Source: Quercus robur (Eukaryota; Streptophyta; Magnoliopsida; Fagales; Fagaceae). Taken from it: DNA of 64,000 bases. The stretch spans positions 82,357,862 to 82,421,861 of the forward strand of contig NC_065535.1 of NCBI RefSeq assembly GCF_932294415.1, in the 5' to 3' direction. Under the pieces are notes generated by a model. The model was not told the DNA's origin. It did no database searches and worked only from the letters and a program-made list of their open reading frames with translations. The translations under genes and the position numbers were made by a program. The first letter of the stretch is position 1. Each line of letters begins with the position of its first letter. Below are positions 62,564-64,000 of the stretch, piece after piece.

Positions 62564-62584
62564 TTTTTTTTTTTTTTAATAAGC
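62564..62584 (-). repeat. Micro-insertion with 16-bp TSD
   Basis: A T run followed by AATAAGC is flanked by exact copies of GATTGTTGAATGATTT at 62548-62563 and 62585-62600. On the minus strand the insert reads GCTTATT plus poly(A). Confidence 0.82.
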
Positions 62585-63406
62585 GATTGTTGAATGATTT
62601 AAACCTATGAATAATATGATTATTATATGTCAAAAAAATTATTAAATCCCTCATGCCTCAATTATGAGATGCCGCCTTATCATAATTTTTTCCAAAAATA
62701 ATATAAAGAAATATAGAATACATTATTATAATATAATCACATTTAGTTTTTATCTCACCACCCATGGCGCATTTTTATTCATCTGGAAAAGATGAGAGGC
62801 CAACTTTACCAAAAAACTAAAGGATAAATGATATGTTTACAATATTTTTACAACAAATCATAAATAGCAAGTTTTTACTAATTGTTATTGTTGGGATAAA
62901 AAAGTAATCTAAGTATTAAATTCAAATTTTAACCAATAATAACTAACCACCTATAATTTATTGTGAAAATTTTATAAAAATATTGTGAATATAATACCAC
63001 TCAAACTAAAAATATCCTTTGCGGAGTGGGTTAACACATACTATAGAAAAGTCTTTTACAATTAATAAGAGTATTTGGTAGAGCTGTGGAGATGTGGGGC
63101 CATTATTATTTTATTTTCTTTATTTAAATCTTTTTTCTACATAATACTTTTTACATATTATTATTATGAAAGAAAAAGAAAAAGTCTCACTCTCCATTTT
63201 TTAGAGTTTTGTTTTAAGTCTGACCCTGTTTAAAAGGTCCTCAATAAATGAAAGAAACAACAGCTATATTCCAATCTCCAAGTTGTGATATTTTTTTTAT
63301 ATGCTTGTTTATGTTTTCTGCAGAAAAACAAAACAACCACCAAAATGTCATCTTTCAAAAAAAAAAGGCACACGCTTTCCTCTCCTCCTTTAATGGTTTA
63401 GGTTTG

Positions 63407-63410
<4 letters not shown>

Positions 63411-63436
<26 letters not shown>
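63411..63436 (+). repeat. (CT)n microsatellite
   Basis: About 13 CT units lie in a sequence that becomes pyrimidine-rich towards the window end, as in plant 5' leaders. Confidence 0.95.
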
Positions 63437-63437
<1 letters not shown>

Positions 63438-63479
63438 TCTTGAACACACTCTTGTGCTTGGTAGGTTGTGCCGTTGAAG

Positions 63480-64000
63480 TGATGGGCCCAAAACTCCACT
63501 GAAGATTTAATGGTGAGAGGGGTCTCTATCCATCTTTCAGTGCTCTCTCTCTTTGCCCCCATTTTCCTACTGTCTCGCATTTGGGTTTTTTTTTTTTTTT
63601 TCTTTTCTCTTTGAAAAAATAAGATCTTGGGGTTTTATATTCTCTGTCTGAAGGCTATGGGAGCTGACTTCCCGAGGCTTTGGCACATGCTTTTCTGATT
63701 TTTGGACATGGGTTTTGGAGATAATGTGGTAATGATGTTGAGTTTGTGTGTTTTGTTGGTCAACTTTGGTTGACTTTGGTTTATGGGGTTTGCTTCTTCA
63801 ATGCGTTCAGCTTCTGATTCTCTCCTTTGGTTGGGTTTTGAGCTGTCTGCGACTTCTATTGAGCTTTGCGTTTGATTCTGGAGGTGGGTTTTGGAGGATT
63901 CAGAGGTTAACTTTACTGGATAATTAAAGAGTGGATTTTATGTTCTTGTCTTGAAGGTAGAGTTTGGAGCTTGGACCTGAAAAGTGATAGTTGGGTTTTG
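63480..64000 (+). promoter_or_regulatory. Possible 5' leader of a gene beyond the window
   Basis: From 63400 on, the sequence has CT repeats, then T/G-rich, non-repetitive text with few A runs, resembling the leader region before the TMEM128-like gene. No start codon opens a long frame before the edge. This is suggestive only. Confidence 0.3.

Larger units (their letters stand above)
59479..63479. other. Intergenic region without recognised genes
   Basis: A degenerate MITE relative lies at about 62826-62998 (inverted ACAATATTTTTA blocks). Micro-insertions and a CT microsatellite are listed separately. A 32-T run lies at about 62339-62373. All ORFs are short and unrecognised. Confidence 0.5.

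Overview
This is nuclear DNA from a flowering plant, most likely a woody eudicot. The evidence is GT-AG introns inside AT-rich, transposon-filled DNA, plant-type protein-coding genes (MED17, a GLYI-type VOC protein, a plant LC8-like dynein light chain) and plant transposon families (L1-type LINEs, Copia, hAT, MULE-like MITEs, tRNA-derived SINEs). A Fagales tree such as oak is a guess from the general look of the repeats and was not tested.

Four protein-coding genes could be reconstructed with intact, phase-consistent splicing. They are a dynein light chain (8966-10406, minus, 2 exons, 188 aa), a glyoxalase-I-like VOC protein (19545-20640, minus, 3 exons, 194 aa, Gln-rich tail), Mediator subunit 17 (38568-50992, plus, 8 exons, 656 aa) and a TMEM128-like membrane protein (55386-57780, plus, 4 exons, 187 aa). 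A fifth probable gene is a microRNA. A short, nearly perfect hairpin at 16832-16913 carries a miR319-type mature sequence on its 3' arm, about 190 bases downstream of a TATA box. The genes are unrelated in function and are independent transcription units, not an operon.

Layout: 1-3043 is a decayed L1-type LINE on the minus strand, cut by the window edge. 4003-5299 is a hAT-like element. 5968-8545 is an internally deleted Copia element with both LTRs and its target-site duplication (TSD). 8966-10406 is the dynein light chain. 10.5-16.6 kb holds a MULE-like MITE, a solo LTR and low-complexity DNA. 16.64-16.92 kb is the microRNA locus. 19.5-21 kb is the VOC gene and its promoter. 22.4-28.4 kb holds three hAT-like elements, one with a tandemly triplicated end and two related ones in opposite orientation. 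31.2-34.1 kb is an old long-period tandem array. 35.1-35.6 kb is a MULE-like MITE. 38.6-51 kb is MED17, whose 7.5-kb fourth intron is packed with LINE debris. 52.4-53.2 kb is a MITE cluster. 54-58 kb is the TMEM128-like gene. The last 6 kb is intergenic, ending in what may be the 5' leader of a gene beyond the window.

The most interesting observations are the unusually compact miR319-like hairpin and a recurring class of tiny insertions. Each is a homopolymer A/T tract plus a few bases, flanked by 8-16 bp direct repeats, as if target-primed reverse transcription stopped almost immediately. I found no sign of a multi-gene novel system. All gene models come from reading by eye, with no transcript or database check.
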